From contig NZ_JAOWKX010000007.1 of the NCBI RefSeq assembly GCF_025751585.1, positions 217,838 to 281,837 of the forward strand: a stretch of DNA of 64,000 nucleotides. The letters are read 5' to 3'. Positions 26,744 through 36,148 of this stretch are shown one piece after another. Source of the DNA: Fluctibacter corallii. Lineage in GTDB: Bacteria; Pseudomonadota; Gammaproteobacteria; Enterobacterales; Alteromonadaceae. Positions within the stretch are counted from its first letter, which is position 1; every line of letters starts with the position of its first letter. The notes beneath the pieces are model-generated. The model did not search any database. It was given only the letters and a program-made list of their open reading frames with translations, and was not told where the DNA came from. A program made the translations under genes and the position numbers.

Positions 26744-28081
26744 TTACGTAATCGGCCAATCGCTTTCATCTACTACATTCATTGGCATCACCGATGATTC
26801 ACCCTGCCATGTTGCAACAAACTCGCCATTTGGATCATATTGCTGGGCTTGTTTAGCCAAGTCGAATTGCCTGTGACCTCTCGGATCAGCCCCTACGCCA
26901 GCTAGATACTGCCAATTCCCCCAATTTGACGCAACGTCATAATCAATCAACATCTCTTCAAAATAGGCGGCGCCATAACGCCAATCCATGTTTAACTCAT
27001 GAACCAAACAACTGGCGACCAACTGACGCCCACGATTCGACATATAACCCGTTTGCTTTAGCTGCTTCATACACGCATTGACAATCGGATAGGGCGTTGA
27101 ACCTTCCATCCACGCTTTGAAACGTTGCGGCCAAAAAGTGGTTAACGGCTTTTTGCCCTTAACGCCTGAAAAGATAAACAAGCGATGCTGATGTACGTGT
27201 AGGTACCAATAAAAATACTCTCGCCACCAGAGCTCAAACTTTAACCAATAGGTAGATTCATTTTTCTCTACATCTGCTTCGTAGGCTTGGATCTGATAGT
27301 AAATTTGTCGAGGAGAGATACACCCATTCGCTAACCAAAAAGATAACTTGCTTGAGTAGTCCCAACCATCCAGTTGATTGCGGGTTTGCTTGTATTGCGA
27401 TAGCAGCTTTGACTCATACGTGTAATAGGCCAGTTGCGCTTGCGCGGCACTTTCGCCACCGACAACTCTAGGCTCAAATGTATTTATACCTCTAATCTCC
27501 TCGAACAGCTGAGCCGCTGAATTTTGGCGCAGCGCTGGGGGCGGTGGCGGAAAATGCGTCGGAGTCTGGCAAGGACGATCGGGTTTTATTGCCTCAACAC
27601 GCTTTCTAAATGGTGTAAAGCTCTCTGGCAAATCGTTAATATCAAAAGGCAGTTGTGAAAGCGCATACAGCGTTGCGCCTTCCTCCTGTAAGAAAACGAC
27701 ATCTGGGCACTGATTTTTTAAGCTCACCCAATCTCTACGCTCATACACGCCTGGATGATAGTTACTTGCAACAACATCCACTTGGTGTTGAGCGATAAAT
27801 GTCGGCAAGCACAGCAACGGCTCTTCATTGAGTACAATCAGCGATTGACCGCGCTCCGTTAAGCGTAATTGTAAGTCTTGTAGGCTTTGTTGCAAAAACG
27901 CGAGGCGGTGTGCGCCTATGTGACGAGATTGAAATTGATTGACGGCTCGCCATGAAGGAGGGAGCACAAACACGACTATCAGTTCATCACAATCAGATGC
28001 TAACCGCTGCAAAGCCAGATTGTCTGACAGCCTCAAGTCGTGCCTGAACCACATGAGGCCGCGTTTATATTGATTACTCAT
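26744..28081 (-). CDS. DASH-family cryptochrome/photolyase
   Basis: A 445-residue flavoprotein with an N-terminal photolyase alpha/beta domain (GLMWFRHDLRLSDNLAL) and a C-terminal FAD-binding helical domain: WWREYFYWYLHVHQHRLF, GYMSNRGRQLVASCLVHELNMDWRYGAAYFEE, and DVASNWGNWQYLAGVGADPRG. The combination of these last stretches is specific for Cry-DASH, which repairs cyclobutane pyrimidine dimers in single-stranded DNA and binds MTHF. Blue-light use fits a surface-water bacterium. It precedes a glyoxalase I-like gene's end with a 42-base gap on the same strand. Confidence 0.92.
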   Translation of the reverse strand: MSNQYKRGLMWFRHDLRLSDNLALQRLASDCDELIVVFVLPPSWRAVNQFQSRHIGAHRLAFLQQSLQDLQLRLTERGQSLIVLNEEPLLCLPTFIAQHQVDVVASNYHPGVYERRDWVSLKNQCPDVVFLQEEGATLYALSQLPFDINDLPESFTPFRKRVEAIKPDRPCQTPTHFPPPPPALRQNSAAQLFEEIRGINTFEPRVVGGESAAQAQLAYYTYESKLLSQYKQTRNQLDGWDYSSKLSFWLANGCISPRQIYYQIQAYEADVEKNESTYWLKFELWWREYFYWYLHVHQHRLFIFSGVKGKKPLTTFWPQRFKAWMEGSTPYPIVNACMKQLKQTGYMSNRGRQLVASCLVHELNMDWRYGAAYFEEMLIDYDVASNWGNWQYLAGVGADPRGHRQFDLAKQAQQYDPNGEFVATWQGESSVMPMNVVDESDWPIT

Positions 28082-28123
28082 GCCGTTTATATGATAAAAC
28101 CGCTCAAAAAGATCGGCAATTCA

Positions 28124-28564
28124 TCACCATTCACCGATGTTTTCCATTGACGCCCAAGGTTCTGTAGGCGGCAGTGCATCCCCTTCTTGCAATAGCTCAA
28201 TGGATATACCATCAGGTGATCGCACAAATGCCATGTGTCCATCTCTAGGTGGCCGATTAATGTCAACACCGCCTTGCACCAAGGTTTCGCAAGCTGCATA
28301 GATGTCGTTTACCCGAAACGCCAAATGCCCGAAATTTCGTCCACCTGTATAGGTTTCAGGGTCCCAGTTATAGGTTAATTCAATTAAGGGAGATTGGGAG
28401 GTTTCTGCTTCAGGAAGATCATCTGGTGCAGCGAGATAAATCAATGAAAATCGGCCCTTTTCACTGTCGTACCGATTAACTTCTTTAAGGCCCAATAAGT
28501 CGCAATAAAAGTGCATTGATGCTTCCAAGTCACGCACCCGTACCATCGTATGTAAAAATCGCAT
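28124..28564 (-). CDS. gloA: VOC protein, lactoylglutathione lyase (GloA) type
   Basis: A 146-residue glyoxalase I-like enzyme. It begins MRFLHTMVRVRDLEASMHFY and has ELTYNWDPETY, GHLAFRV and IELLQEGDA, matching E. coli GloA regions that carry the metal ligands His5, Glu56, His74 and Glu122 (here His5, the Glu of ELTYNW, the His of GHLAF and the Glu of IELL). It would convert the methylglyoxal-glutathione adduct to lactoylglutathione. The loop after strand 3 (AAPDDLPEAETSQSP) is longer than in E. coli GloA. I set the start at ATG 28564 by homology. Confidence 0.85.
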   Translation of the reverse strand: MRFLHTMVRVRDLEASMHFYCDLLGLKEVNRYDSEKGRFSLIYLAAPDDLPEAETSQSPLIELTYNWDPETYTGGRNFGHLAFRVNDIYAACETLVQGGVDINRPPRDGHMAFVRSPDGISIELLQEGDALPPTEPWASMENIGEW

Positions 28565-28649
28565 AATGTCGTCTGCCTGCAAAATTAAAATCCAGATTGT
28601 CACTACAACATGGTGATGACGACAGGATAATTCTAGCTCATGAACAAAT

Positions 28650-28955
28650 TTAATAGGGTAGCGACATCGAAAAGGGAATTCGCATGGGTTCGTTCGCAGA
28701 AGGCGGATTGCCAATCATTTCATCATAATATGATTGATGAATCAGGTAAGCATCTTGGATCGCGTTGTTCTCAAAGGTTTCACGGATTTGGTTGGCACTC
28801 ATAAACCTCACAGGAGAATCGGTGTCTCCATACAATAACCCTTCAACACCATTAATGGTGAGTTTAACCAAGTAAACATTACTTTCAAACGACTGCACTT
28901 CCAGTAAGTCGATAGAGACTTGTTTCGACACTACGACACTTAGCTTGTACCTCAT
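28650..28955 (-). CDS. DUF6482-type small protein
   Basis: A 101-residue cytosolic protein, mostly beta in the first half (VSIDLLEVQSFESNVYLVKLTINGVEGLLYG), then SPVRFMSANQIRETFE and AYLIHQSYYDEMIGNP. The YDEMIG ending resembles the DUF6482 family of Alteromonadales, Marinobacter and Pseudomonas, whose role is unknown. It lies upstream of the gloA-like gene on the same strand with an 85-base gap, so co-transcription is possible. Confidence 0.65.
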   Translation of the reverse strand: MRYKLSVVVSKQVSIDLLEVQSFESNVYLVKLTINGVEGLLYGDTDSPVRFMSANQIRETFENNAIQDAYLIHQSYYDEMIGNPPSANEPMRIPFSMSLPY

Positions 28956-29040
28956 AAGTCACCTCCGCGCCCAGCTTCATTTCAAACCTATTTACGTAGC
29001 GAGTGAAAAAAAGTTCAGCGTAGCCAGACATAGCAGCCAC

Positions 29041-30276
29041 TTACTGGGATGCGATAGGTCCTTCAACTAAGTCAGTGCCATGAATATCTCGATACACGCG
29101 GTGTAATAAGCACATACTCACGGAAGTACCGAAAAAGAGTGCAATAGTAAGCCAACTGGGCAACGACAAAACAAGCAAGCCAACGATCAAGCCGATATTT
29201 TTAATCAGCTCAAAATAAAACGATACGGGTCGCTTCTCCATCACCAAACCTACAGATACCGCGCTAAAAATAATAAAGGCAGATAGGCCCCAAAGGGACG
29301 AGTTTGTTAGCGTGTCTAGATTGAGCATAAACATTAGCGCAATCAACACCGTTACACTGTGTTGAAGTAAACAATAGACTTTGGTCGTCATGCTCAGTTG
29401 GACATCAAACTTTTTGAATGTGGCTAAATTCACACGCGCGAGCGGATAAGCCTCACTCACATCAGCAGGACGCCATCCTGTTCTGCCAAACCACACTTTG
29501 CATTTATCCGACCAACGCTTTGTACGCCAACTGTCTTTCATCAATTGAGAATAGACTTGCAGATTTGCCCATACAGGATCCCAACTTTTCAGAGCTTTGC
29601 GCACGCCATAGATTGGTGGTTCGTGGTCTAACTCTTCCTGAAATGTACCGAAGAGACGATCCCACACAATAAATACACCGCCGTAGTTGCGATCTAAATA
29701 AATATCATTTTGTGCATGATGAACTCGATGGTTAGAGGGAGATACAAACACATATTCAAACCAGCCGAGCTTAGGAACATGACGTGTATGCACCCAGAAT
29801 TGATACACCAAATTCAGTGCCGCTACAGCAAGAAGTGTCTCGGGCGTGAAGCCCACCAGCGCCATAGGTAGATAAAAAATCCATGAGAAAAAACTACCAC
29901 TGGTTTGACGCAGCGCAGTAGTTAAATTGTATTCTTCGCTGGAATGGTGCACCACATGGGCAGCCCAAAACAGGCTGACTTCATGACCATAGCGGTGGTT
30001 CCAGTAATAGAAAAAATCGTAAATAATGAACGCTGCAACCCATGTCCACATTGAATCAGGCAGGGTAAATAGCGCAATGTATTCATATGCGACAGCATAA
30101 ATAGTAAGCGGCACGAGGGCCTTCAAAATCCCCGTAACCCGACTCAAAACGCCTACAGTCAAACTGTTGATTGCATCATTAACACGGTAATACGCCGTTC
30201 CTTTTACCTTTTCTGCGATCAGCTCGATACTGATCAATAAAAAGAAAAAAGGAATCGCCCACAATATGATTGTCAT
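29041..30276 (-). CDS. sterol desaturase / fatty acid hydroxylase family membrane protein
   Basis: A 411-residue inner-membrane protein. Early membrane helices precede the di-iron histidine clusters HRYGH (near residue 94), HVVHHSSE (near 107) and NHRVHHAQN (near 182), the three-box pattern of the fatty acid hydroxylase superfamily. Additional helices in the C-terminal 120 residues are typical of the bacterial form. Substrates in this group include hydroxylated or desaturated lipids and carotenoids. No other lipid gene is adjacent. The gene is divergent from the DUF3014/DUF1285 operon. Confidence 0.85.
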   Translation of the reverse strand: MTIILWAIPFFFLLISIELIAEKVKGTAYYRVNDAINSLTVGVLSRVTGILKALVPLTIYAVAYEYIALFTLPDSMWTWVAAFIIYDFFYYWNHRYGHEVSLFWAAHVVHHSSEEYNLTTALRQTSGSFFSWIFYLPMALVGFTPETLLAVAALNLVYQFWVHTRHVPKLGWFEYVFVSPSNHRVHHAQNDIYLDRNYGGVFIVWDRLFGTFQEELDHEPPIYGVRKALKSWDPVWANLQVYSQLMKDSWRTKRWSDKCKVWFGRTGWRPADVSEAYPLARVNLATFKKFDVQLSMTTKVYCLLQHSVTVLIALMFMLNLDTLTNSSLWGLSAFIIFSAVSVGLVMEKRPVSFYFELIKNIGLIVGLLVLSLPSWLTIALFFGTSVSMCLLHRVYRDIHGTDLVEGPIASQ

Positions 30277-30609
30277 TTACTTATCATCCGAAAATCTACC
30301 GCGTCTAGGTTAATCAATCGCTCAACTAAGGTTAAGAATTTGTTAACTGTTGTCTGACCAGTGTAAACTGGACGATAAACTCTGTCTAGCCCCTTTAAAA
30401 TTCAGCCATCATTCATATTGTTTTAGGTAAGAATAGACAATCGAGATGCTAAAATTAAACAAGCTTGGAGCTATACAGGCCAGGCACAAAAATGGGATTT
30501 AGTGAGGGTTTTGAGTTGACTCCCGATAAAATCAGTCGCATTGTTTACTCAACCTTTTCAGCGACTTATTGTCTGATAATTATGTGGTTACAATTCTTAA
30601 GGAGATGTT
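30277..30609. other. divergent promoter region with a 14-bp dyad
   Basis: No gene is visible. The stretch separates the sterol desaturase-like gene from the DUF3014 gene. It contains CCAGT-GTAA-ACTGG at 30358-30371, a perfect 5-bp-arm dyad 82 bases before the desaturase-like start codon, in the position of an operator. Confidence 0.5.
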
Positions 30610-31446
30610 ATGTGTAAAGACGCAGCCAAACCAAAGCCAATAATGCCTTTACTTCTCATTGGGCTGGGCGGATTTGCGTTGCTGGTGGCACTTTATTTTT
30701 GGATGACATCTGACAACAAAGATATTCCGACAATGGAGAAGCCAACCCCTCGACCGGTTGTGCCAGCGCCTGTGAAAACTGAAGTTGAGCAAGCAAAACC
30801 AACACCGCCCCCCGCTCAGGAGCCGATTATTGAGGAGGAAGAGGTGGTAGAGCCAGCACCTGTTGTTGTTGCGCCGCCTGTAGATACCAGTGACGCTGCG
30901 GTAAAAACCTCTATTTTGGCAACAGCCGACTATGAAGCCGCTGCCAGCTTACTGGTAGACGAATCTTTATTGCAACGCTTTGTGGTAACCGCTGCCAACC
31001 TTGCTGAAGGCGAAGTTGCGCCTAATCACCAGTTATTGCAGCCGCCCAGTCAGAACTTCAGAATTTATCAGCAAGGCGGCAAAGAGTGGATCGACCCAGC
31101 AAGTTATAAGCGCTACACACCTTATGTCGATGTGATTGACACCATGAGCGCTGATACGCTGGTGAGTCTGTATGAAACCTATCAGCCAACGTTAAATCAA
31201 CTGTATGCAGAAATTGGCGACCCAAGTGAGCCGTTTAATGACGTGTTAAAACAAGCCATAGAGCATTTATTGGAAACACCGTCGGTACCAGTGCCAGTAG
31301 AGGTGTACACTGATAGCGTGATGTATAAATACAAAGACGAACGCCTTGAGTCTTTGAGTATGCCGCAAAAGCATTTAATTCGTATGGGGCCTGAGAACAT
31401 GCGTAGGGTAAAAGCCAAGCTGCGTGAAATTCTGGAAATGCTATAA
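30610..31446 (+). CDS. DUF3014-domain membrane-anchored protein
   Basis: A 278-residue protein with one membrane helix near residues 14-34 and then a proline- and acid-rich linker (about 40-95) before the globular DUF3014 domain. Diagnostic stretches are RFVVTAANLAEGEVAPNH, WIDPASYKRYTPYVDV and the C-terminal HLIRMGPENMRRVKAKLREI. The family is widespread in Gammaproteobacteria and of unknown function, probably periplasmic. TAAGGAG precedes the ATG. It is followed after 7 bases by the DUF1285 gene, a conserved pairing. Confidence 0.88.
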   Translation: MCKDAAKPKPIMPLLLIGLGGFALLVALYFWMTSDNKDIPTMEKPTPRPVVPAPVKTEVEQAKPTPPPAQEPIIEEEEVVEPAPVVVAPPVDTSDAAVKTSILATADYEAAASLLVDESLLQRFVVTAANLAEGEVAPNHQLLQPPSQNFRIYQQGGKEWIDPASYKRYTPYVDVIDTMSADTLVSLYETYQPTLNQLYAEIGDPSEPFNDVLKQAIEHLLETPSVPVPVEVYTDSVMYKYKDERLESLSMPQKHLIRMGPENMRRVKAKLREILEML

Positions 31447-31453
31447 CTTAGAT

Positions 31454-31990
31454 ATGGATATTCAATCACTGCAAACACAGTTAAAAGACAGCGAGGGAAG
31501 CACCCCTCCTGTCGAAATGTGGAACCCAGATTTCTGCGGTGACATTGACATTATCATTAAACATGATGGTACCTGGTTTTACATGGGTACACCTATCGGT
31601 CGTAAGCCATTAGTTAAGCTGTTTTCTAGTGTTTTGAAAAAAGAAGGTGAGAAGTATTTTTTGGTGACGCCAGTAGAAAAAGTGGGCATTGAGGTGGAAG
31701 ATGTTCCTTTTTTGATTACGCAATGGGAACTACAAGACAACCAAATTATTTTCTCTACTCACACCCAAGACACATTTGTTGTCAACGATTCGCATCCGGT
31801 TGAACTACATACAGACAAAGTAACAGGCGCGTTACTACCCTATGTATTGGTTAGGCGGAATCTATGGGCGAGACTTCACCAAAATGTATTTTACCAAATG
31901 GTAGAAGCCGCCGATGAAACCACCTTTAACGGCAAGCAGGCAGTGACCGTATCAAGTGGCGACTACCAAATTATTTTAGGTTACATCTAG
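31454..31990 (+). CDS. DUF1285-family protein
   Basis: A 178-residue cytosolic protein. CGDIDIIIKHDGTWFYMGTPIGRKPLVKLFSSVL near residue 28 is the signature of DUF1285; solved members have a two-domain beta fold and unknown function. I start at ATG 31454, eight bases after the DUF3014 stop, because an earlier in-frame GTG lies inside that gene. Ribosome binding looks weak, consistent with translational coupling to DUF3014. Confidence 0.88.
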   Translation: MDIQSLQTQLKDSEGSTPPVEMWNPDFCGDIDIIIKHDGTWFYMGTPIGRKPLVKLFSSVLKKEGEKYFLVTPVEKVGIEVEDVPFLITQWELQDNQIIFSTHTQDTFVVNDSHPVELHTDKVTGALLPYVLVRRNLWARLHQNVFYQMVEAADETTFNGKQAVTVSSGDYQIILGYI

Positions 31991-32116
31991 CTAAACGTAT
32001 TGAGGCAACCATGTATGATTAAATGGCCTCCGCGTCCGCCCATTCGTCGCAATATTTTGATTTCAAGTCATTTTTTCCCTACTGTATCTTCACACTAACA
32101 CACTCAGGGAATCATT

Positions 32117-33418
32117 ATGCGCATTCCAATACGTGCTATTCGCACCGCCGCGCTCACACTTGCTATGAGCACAAGTTTTACAGCTTACGCCGCCACCTTC
32201 ATTCATGCTGGGAAGGTCATTCCTGCGAATAATGATGAGGTGCTGACAGAGGTGACGATTATCATTGATGGCAATACAATCACAGCCATTGAAGACGGCT
32301 TCAAAAAAGCAGGACAAAGCGATACGGTCATCAATCTTCAAAATCATACTGTGATGCCTGGTCTAATGGACATGCACACGCACCTAAACTTTCAAAATAG
32401 TGGCATGCGCGGTTACATGGAGCGGTTTACCCTCAACGAAGCGGATTATGCCTTAAAGGGAGTACAATACGCCAAACGTACGCTAGATGCAGGGTTTACT
32501 ACCGTCCGTAATTTGGGTGACAGTTACAACACATCAGTCGCACTTAAAAAAGCGATCAATCAAGGCGTAATAGACGGGCCTAGAATTTATACCGCAGCAA
32601 AGTCGATTGCCACAACGGGTGGACATGCTGATCCAACCAACGGCATGAGCGCGTCGTTGAGCGGAGATATTGGCCCTAAAGAGGGTGTGATCAATGGCCA
32701 AGATGACGCACGAAAAGCCGTTAGGCAACGCTACAAAGACGGAGCCGATCTGATAAAAATCACGGCAACCGGCGGTGTATTAAGCGTAGCGAAGAGCGGT
32801 CAAAATCCTCAGTTTATGCAGGATGAATTAAAGGCCATCGTGGATACTGCTAAAGACTACGGCATGACTGTGGCGGTGCATGCTCACGGTAAAGAAGGAA
32901 TGAAACGTGCAATTCTGGCTGGCGTAGATTCAATAGAGCATGGTACCTACATGAACGATGAAATCATCGCGCTCATGAAGGAACGTGGTACGTATTACGT
33001 TCCCACTATTATGGCCGGAAATTGGGTCGCTGAAAAATCAAAAATCGATGGATTCTTCCCTGATATTGTCAGACCGAAGGCGGCAACCATTGGTCCTTTA
33101 ATTCAACAAACCTTTGCCAAAGCCTACAAAGCAGGCGTAAAGATTGCGATGGGAACAGATTCTGGTGTCTCTGCGCACGGTGATAACGGTTTAGAATTCG
33201 TACTGATGGTAGAAGCAGGCATGAAGCCCATTGATGCTATTCGTAGTGCAACGTATCACGGCGCAACATTACTCAACATTTTAGATAAAGTCGGTACTAT
33301 CGAAGCGGGTAAATTGGCTGACATTGTTGCAGTTAAAGGCGACCCACTTGAAAACATCCGTCTGATGCAGGAAATTCAATTTGTGATGAAAGACGGCAAG
33401 GTATACAAACAGAACTGA
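32117..33418 (+). CDS. amidohydrolase (Xaa-Pro dipeptidase-like), secreted
   Basis: A 433-residue metal-dependent hydrolase with a signal peptide ending near AYAAT. Metal motifs are visible: DMHTHLNF (HxH, near residue 86), the likely metal-bridging lysine within [17 protein letters not shown] (near 255), SIEHGT (near 275) and GTDSG (near 350), so a binuclear site is expected. Close relatives hydrolyse Xaa-Pro or Xaa-Arg dipeptides, or acyl-peptide substrates, in the periplasm. A CAGGGAA site precedes the ATG. It ends at the terminator at 33440. Confidence 0.88.
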   Translation: MRIPIRAIRTAALTLAMSTSFTAYAATFIHAGKVIPANNDEVLTEVTIIIDGNTITAIEDGFKKAGQSDTVINLQNHTVMPGLMDMHTHLNFQNSGMRGYMERFTLNEADYALKGVQYAKRTLDAGFTTVRNLGDSYNTSVALKKAINQGVIDGPRIYTAAKSIATTGGHADPTNGMSASLSGDIGPKEGVINGQDDARKAVRQRYKDGADLIKITATGGVLSVAKSGQNPQFMQDELKAIVDTAKDYGMTVAVHAHGKEGMKRAILAGVDSIEHGTYMNDEIIALMKERGTYYVPTIMAGNWVAEKSKIDGFFPDIVRPKAATIGPLIQQTFAKAYKAGVKIAMGTDSGVSAHGDNGLEFVLMVEAGMKPIDAIRSATYHGATLLNILDKVGTIEAGKLADIVAVKGDPLENIRLMQEIQFVMKDGKVYKQN

Positions 33419-33439
33419 GTGTGGAAACTACCTTCCCCC

Positions 33440-33472
33440 AAAATGGCGTTGCCCAATAGCATACGCCATTTT
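33440..33472 (+). terminator. terminator after the amidohydrolase
   Basis: A ten-pair stem, AAAATGGCGT with ACGCCATTTT, is centred on a 13-base loop 21 bases past the stop codon. The T run is part of the stem, so it may act in both directions. Confidence 0.75.
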
Positions 33473-33619
33473 ACTCCTCCCCTATACTGACATTTTCATG
33501 CCTAAATAACTCACCACTTTCACAATAAAATCATATATTTACATACGTTTTTAACGGAGCACACACGTAGCCCAGCGTAATTTGTTTCAAATTTGTTAAT
33601 CTTTTTCTTATTTTTCATT

Positions 33620-33634
33620 TGATAATAATTCTCA
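33620..33634. promoter_or_regulatory. Fur box
   Basis: TGATAATAATTCTCA matches the 7-1-7 Fur consensus TGATAAT-N-ATTATCA at 14 of 15 positions. It is 42 bases before the next start codon and overlaps a GATAAT promoter-like hexamer, so iron-replete Fur would repress the following two genes. Confidence 0.78.
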
Positions 33635-33675
33635 TTTGCATTAATGTGAAGGTAACAACTCAATGAGGAAGACAA

Positions 33676-34089
33676 ATGAAACACCTGTGCCCGAATCATA
33701 GAGCGTGGCTACGATCCCACCTCGATGCAGCCATAAACCTTTTTCATACCAGCATGGATACGGTGCAAATATTAAAAGAGCAGGGTGCAACGCAAGCGTC
33801 ACTCATACACCTTGGTTATGCACTGGATACAGCGACGGTGATCTTGCTCAACGGACATCACGATTCACGCTTTGCTCTGTATGCTGACGTAACGTTACGG
33901 TATGTACAAGACCTGTGTGAACATGGGCAACAAACGCAAGCCAGTGCGATTCTACTGAGAGCAGTGGGTCAGCTAGAAACACTATTACCCATTCACTCAG
34001 CCGAACCAGAATCGCTCTCACAGGTGCTCAATGCCATTGCTGCGCTGCACCGTGCTGACAGCATATTTTCGCCATCATCAGTACACTAA
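33676..34089 (+). CDS. hypothetical protein, Fur-box associated
   Basis: A 137-residue all-helical protein without signal peptide or membrane helices. It has an LRSHLDAAINLFHTSMDTVQIL helix, HLGYALDTATVILL and ILLRAVGQLETLLPI. The residues suggest a helical bundle of the type seen in small regulators or chaperones; I recognise no family. A GAGGAAG ribosome site and the Fur box upstream support an iron-responsive gene. The next small gene begins 21 bases after its stop codon with its own ribosome site. Confidence 0.7.
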   Translation: MKHLCPNHRAWLRSHLDAAINLFHTSMDTVQILKEQGATQASLIHLGYALDTATVILLNGHHDSRFALYADVTLRYVQDLCEHGQQTQASAILLRAVGQLETLLPIHSAEPESLSQVLNAIAALHRADSIFSPSSVH

Positions 34090-34110
34090 TCATCATTTTG
34101 GAGAACGCAT

Positions 34111-34302
34111 ATGCAAAGCCGCCATTTGGAAGAAGACGAATTTATACATGTCAGACTGAAACGCTCTGCGCTTGAACGCTTAGTAAGAGAAGAAGCCCTT
34201 TATGTCGAAGAGCTTCGCTGTGAAGAACAGACCAAAAAACTGCTTAGCGCGATGTTACTTTGGTCTGTGTCTCAAAAGTATAATAATCAGCAAGTTTACT
34301 AG
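34111..34302 (+). CDS. small charged protein, second gene of the Fur-box operon
   Basis: A 63-residue, highly charged helical protein ([30 protein letters not shown]), with GGAG eight bases before its ATG. No family is recognised. The short length, single cysteine and strong helix propensity suggest a protein-protein adaptor, perhaps to the preceding protein. Its 3' end overlaps the tusA stop by four bases on the opposite strand. Confidence 0.65.
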   Translation: MQSRHLEEDEFIHVRLKRSALERLVREEALYVEELRCEEQTKKLLSAMLLWSVSQKYNNQQVY

Positions 34303-34565
34303 CCATGTGCTTTTGTAATGAGATACAGGTAAGGTTTGCTATCAGTACGCTGATTTTCTAATGTGTGATCCATAAAGCGGCAAAAGCTCGGAATATCGCG
34401 CGTGGTAGAATGATCATCGGCAATAATCGCCAACGATTCACCCACGTTCATTTTTCGAATTTGCAGACGTACCATCATCACAGGTTCAGGGCAACGCAGA
34501 CCCAACGCATCCAGCGTATGATCTGCATTGGCAAAGGGTTCAGGCAACGTATTATCAGATGCCAT
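34299..34565 (-). CDS. tusA: sulfur carrier TusA
   Basis: An 88-residue TusA/SirA protein with the conserved [17 protein letters not shown]. Cys25 is the sulfur carrier that accepts persulfide from IscS and passes it on for thiouridine synthesis of tRNA. The C-terminal [17 protein letters not shown] is as in E. coli TusA. I start at ATG 34565, which overlaps the pyrE 3' end by 11 bases. A GTG three codons earlier is possible. It is coupled to pyrE. Confidence 0.93.
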   Translation of the reverse strand: MASDNTLPEPFANADHTLDALGLRCPEPVMMVRLQIRKMNVGESLAIIADDHSTTRDIPSFCRFMDHTLENQRTDSKPYLYLITKAHG

Positions 34566-35196
34566 AGTCTTCACGGTATTGTCTTATGTTCGCCAAATGC
34601 GCCGCCATCTCAGGTTTATCTTCTAAATACTGAATTAAGTCTGCCAAGCTGATAATAGAGATAACTTGCGTATCAAAGTCACGTTCAACTTCTTGAATCG
34701 CTGACAACTCGCCTTGTCCTTTTTCTTGACGATCGAGTGCAATTAACACCCCTGCCAAGCTAGCGTTATTTTGCTCAATTAACGTCATCGACTCACGAAT
34801 CGCTGTACCCGCCGTGATTACGTCGTCCACTAGCATCACTCGTCCCGCAAGTTGACTGCCGACAAGATTCCCGCCCTCACCGTGGGTTTTCGCTTCTTTT
34901 CGATTAAAACAATAGGGTGTATCAATATTGTGTTTATCGGCCAGCGCTACTGCCGTTGTGGTTGCAATAGGGATCCCTTTATATGCTGGGCCAAACAAGA
35001 CATCAAACGGGATCCCCGCATTGACCAACGCTTGCGCATAGCATTGACCCAGCGTTGCTAGGTCTTTACCCGTGTTAAACAAACCCGCATTAAAAAAATA
35101 CGGGCTTTTTCTGCCTGATTTAAGCGTAAACTCACCAAATTTAAGCACGCCTTTACCCAGCGCAAACTCTATGAATGCCTTCTGAAAATCAAGCAT
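34555..35196 (-). CDS. pyrE: orotate phosphoribosyltransferase PyrE
   Basis: A 213-residue enzyme converting orotate and PRPP to [40 protein letters not shown], the flexible loop [11 protein letters not shown] and the PRPP loop [17 protein letters not shown] match the E. coli protein closely. AGGAG is six bases before ATG 35196, so I use that start (MLDFQKAF) rather than an ATG six bases earlier. It lies nine bases downstream of rph, with the conserved rph-pyrE order of enterobacteria. Confidence 0.97.
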   Translation of the reverse strand: MLDFQKAFIEFALGKGVLKFGEFTLKSGRKSPYFFNAGLFNTGKDLATLGQCYAQALVNAGIPFDVLFGPAYKGIPIATTTAVALADKHNIDTPYCFNRKEAKTHGEGGNLVGSQLAGRVMLVDDVITAGTAIRESMTLIEQNNASLAGVLIALDRQEKGQGELSAIQEVERDFDTQVISIISLADLIQYLEDKPEMAAHLANIRQYREDYGI

Positions 35197-35205
35197 GGCC
35201 ATCTC

Positions 35206-35919
35206 CTAGTTAAGTGCTGCCTTTTGGATGTCGAACAGTTCACGAAGACCGTGCTTCGCCAGCTCTAACATTTCATGCATTTCTTCAAATGTGAACGGCT
35301 CACCTTCAGCTGTACCCTGAACTTCAATTAGCTTACCGGTGTCTGTCATGACAACATTCATATCGGTTTCCGCTTCTGAATCTTCAATGTACTCCAAATC
35401 TGAAATTGCATTACCTTGATAAACTCCCACAGACAATGCAGCAATCATGTGCTTAAGTGGATTAGTTTTAATTAAACCTTTGGTACGCATATGACTAAGC
35501 GCATCAACTAACGCAACACATGCACCAGTAATAGACGCCGTGCGTGTACCACCATCGGCTTGAATAACATCACAATCAATAGTAATGGTGTTCTCACCCA
35601 GCATTGATAAATCCACAGCGGCTCTCAGTGAGCGTGCAATTAAACGCTGAATTTCTAATGTACGACCGCCTTGTTTTCCGCGCGCCGCTTCACGTGCTGA
35701 GCGCGTATGAGTAGAACGTGGAAGCATACTATATTCAGCAGTGATCCAGCCTTTCCCTTGCCCCTTCATAAACCTTGGAACGCCTTCTTCAACAGTGGCA
35801 TTACAAATAACTTTGGTATTCCCGAATTCAACAAGTACCGAGCCTTCGGCATGGCAAGTGAAATTTCGAGTAATAGTGACGGGGCGAATCTGACTGGCTG
35901 TTCTTCCGCTTGGACGCAT
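35206..35919 (-). CDS. rph: ribonuclease PH
   Basis: A 237-residue phosphorolytic 3'-to-5' exoribonuclease that trims tRNA precursors. [40 protein letters not shown], the arginine-rich [18 protein letters not shown] and [19 protein letters not shown] are all present, with full family length. It is intact, unlike the frameshifted rph of E. coli K-12. It heads rph-pyrE-tusA and diverges from yicC, as in other gammaproteobacteria. Confidence 0.97.
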   Translation of the reverse strand: MRPSGRTASQIRPVTITRNFTCHAEGSVLVEFGNTKVICNATVEEGVPRFMKGQGKGWITAEYSMLPRSTHTRSAREAARGKQGGRTLEIQRLIARSLRAAVDLSMLGENTITIDCDVIQADGGTRTASITGACVALVDALSHMRTKGLIKTNPLKHMIAALSVGVYQGNAISDLEYIEDSEAETDMNVVMTDTGKLIEVQGTAEGEPFTFEEMHEMLELAKHGLRELFDIQKAALN

Positions 35920-36148
35920 AGCTTGGGTTCCTCTGTGTTTGAGCGCAGGATTATAGCGTATCTCTCAGAGAACTTGCATCTCTGTATTGTAAAAGACATT
36001 GTAAACACAAAAAGTGATTTACCTGTGTATTGGCAGCTTTACTTTCCTCTTTAAAGAAGTTTCAGCTTTTTTCATTCACAACAGGTAATATAATGGAATA
36101 GAGACAGTAAAGTAGCGATGTAGCTACGAATTGGATAAAGGAATCGCA

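Noticed and set aside
32023..32232. Plus-strand open frame upstream of the amidohydrolase
   Set aside because: It has no ribosome site and runs out of frame into the amidohydrolase signal peptide, whose start has a clear CAGGGAA.
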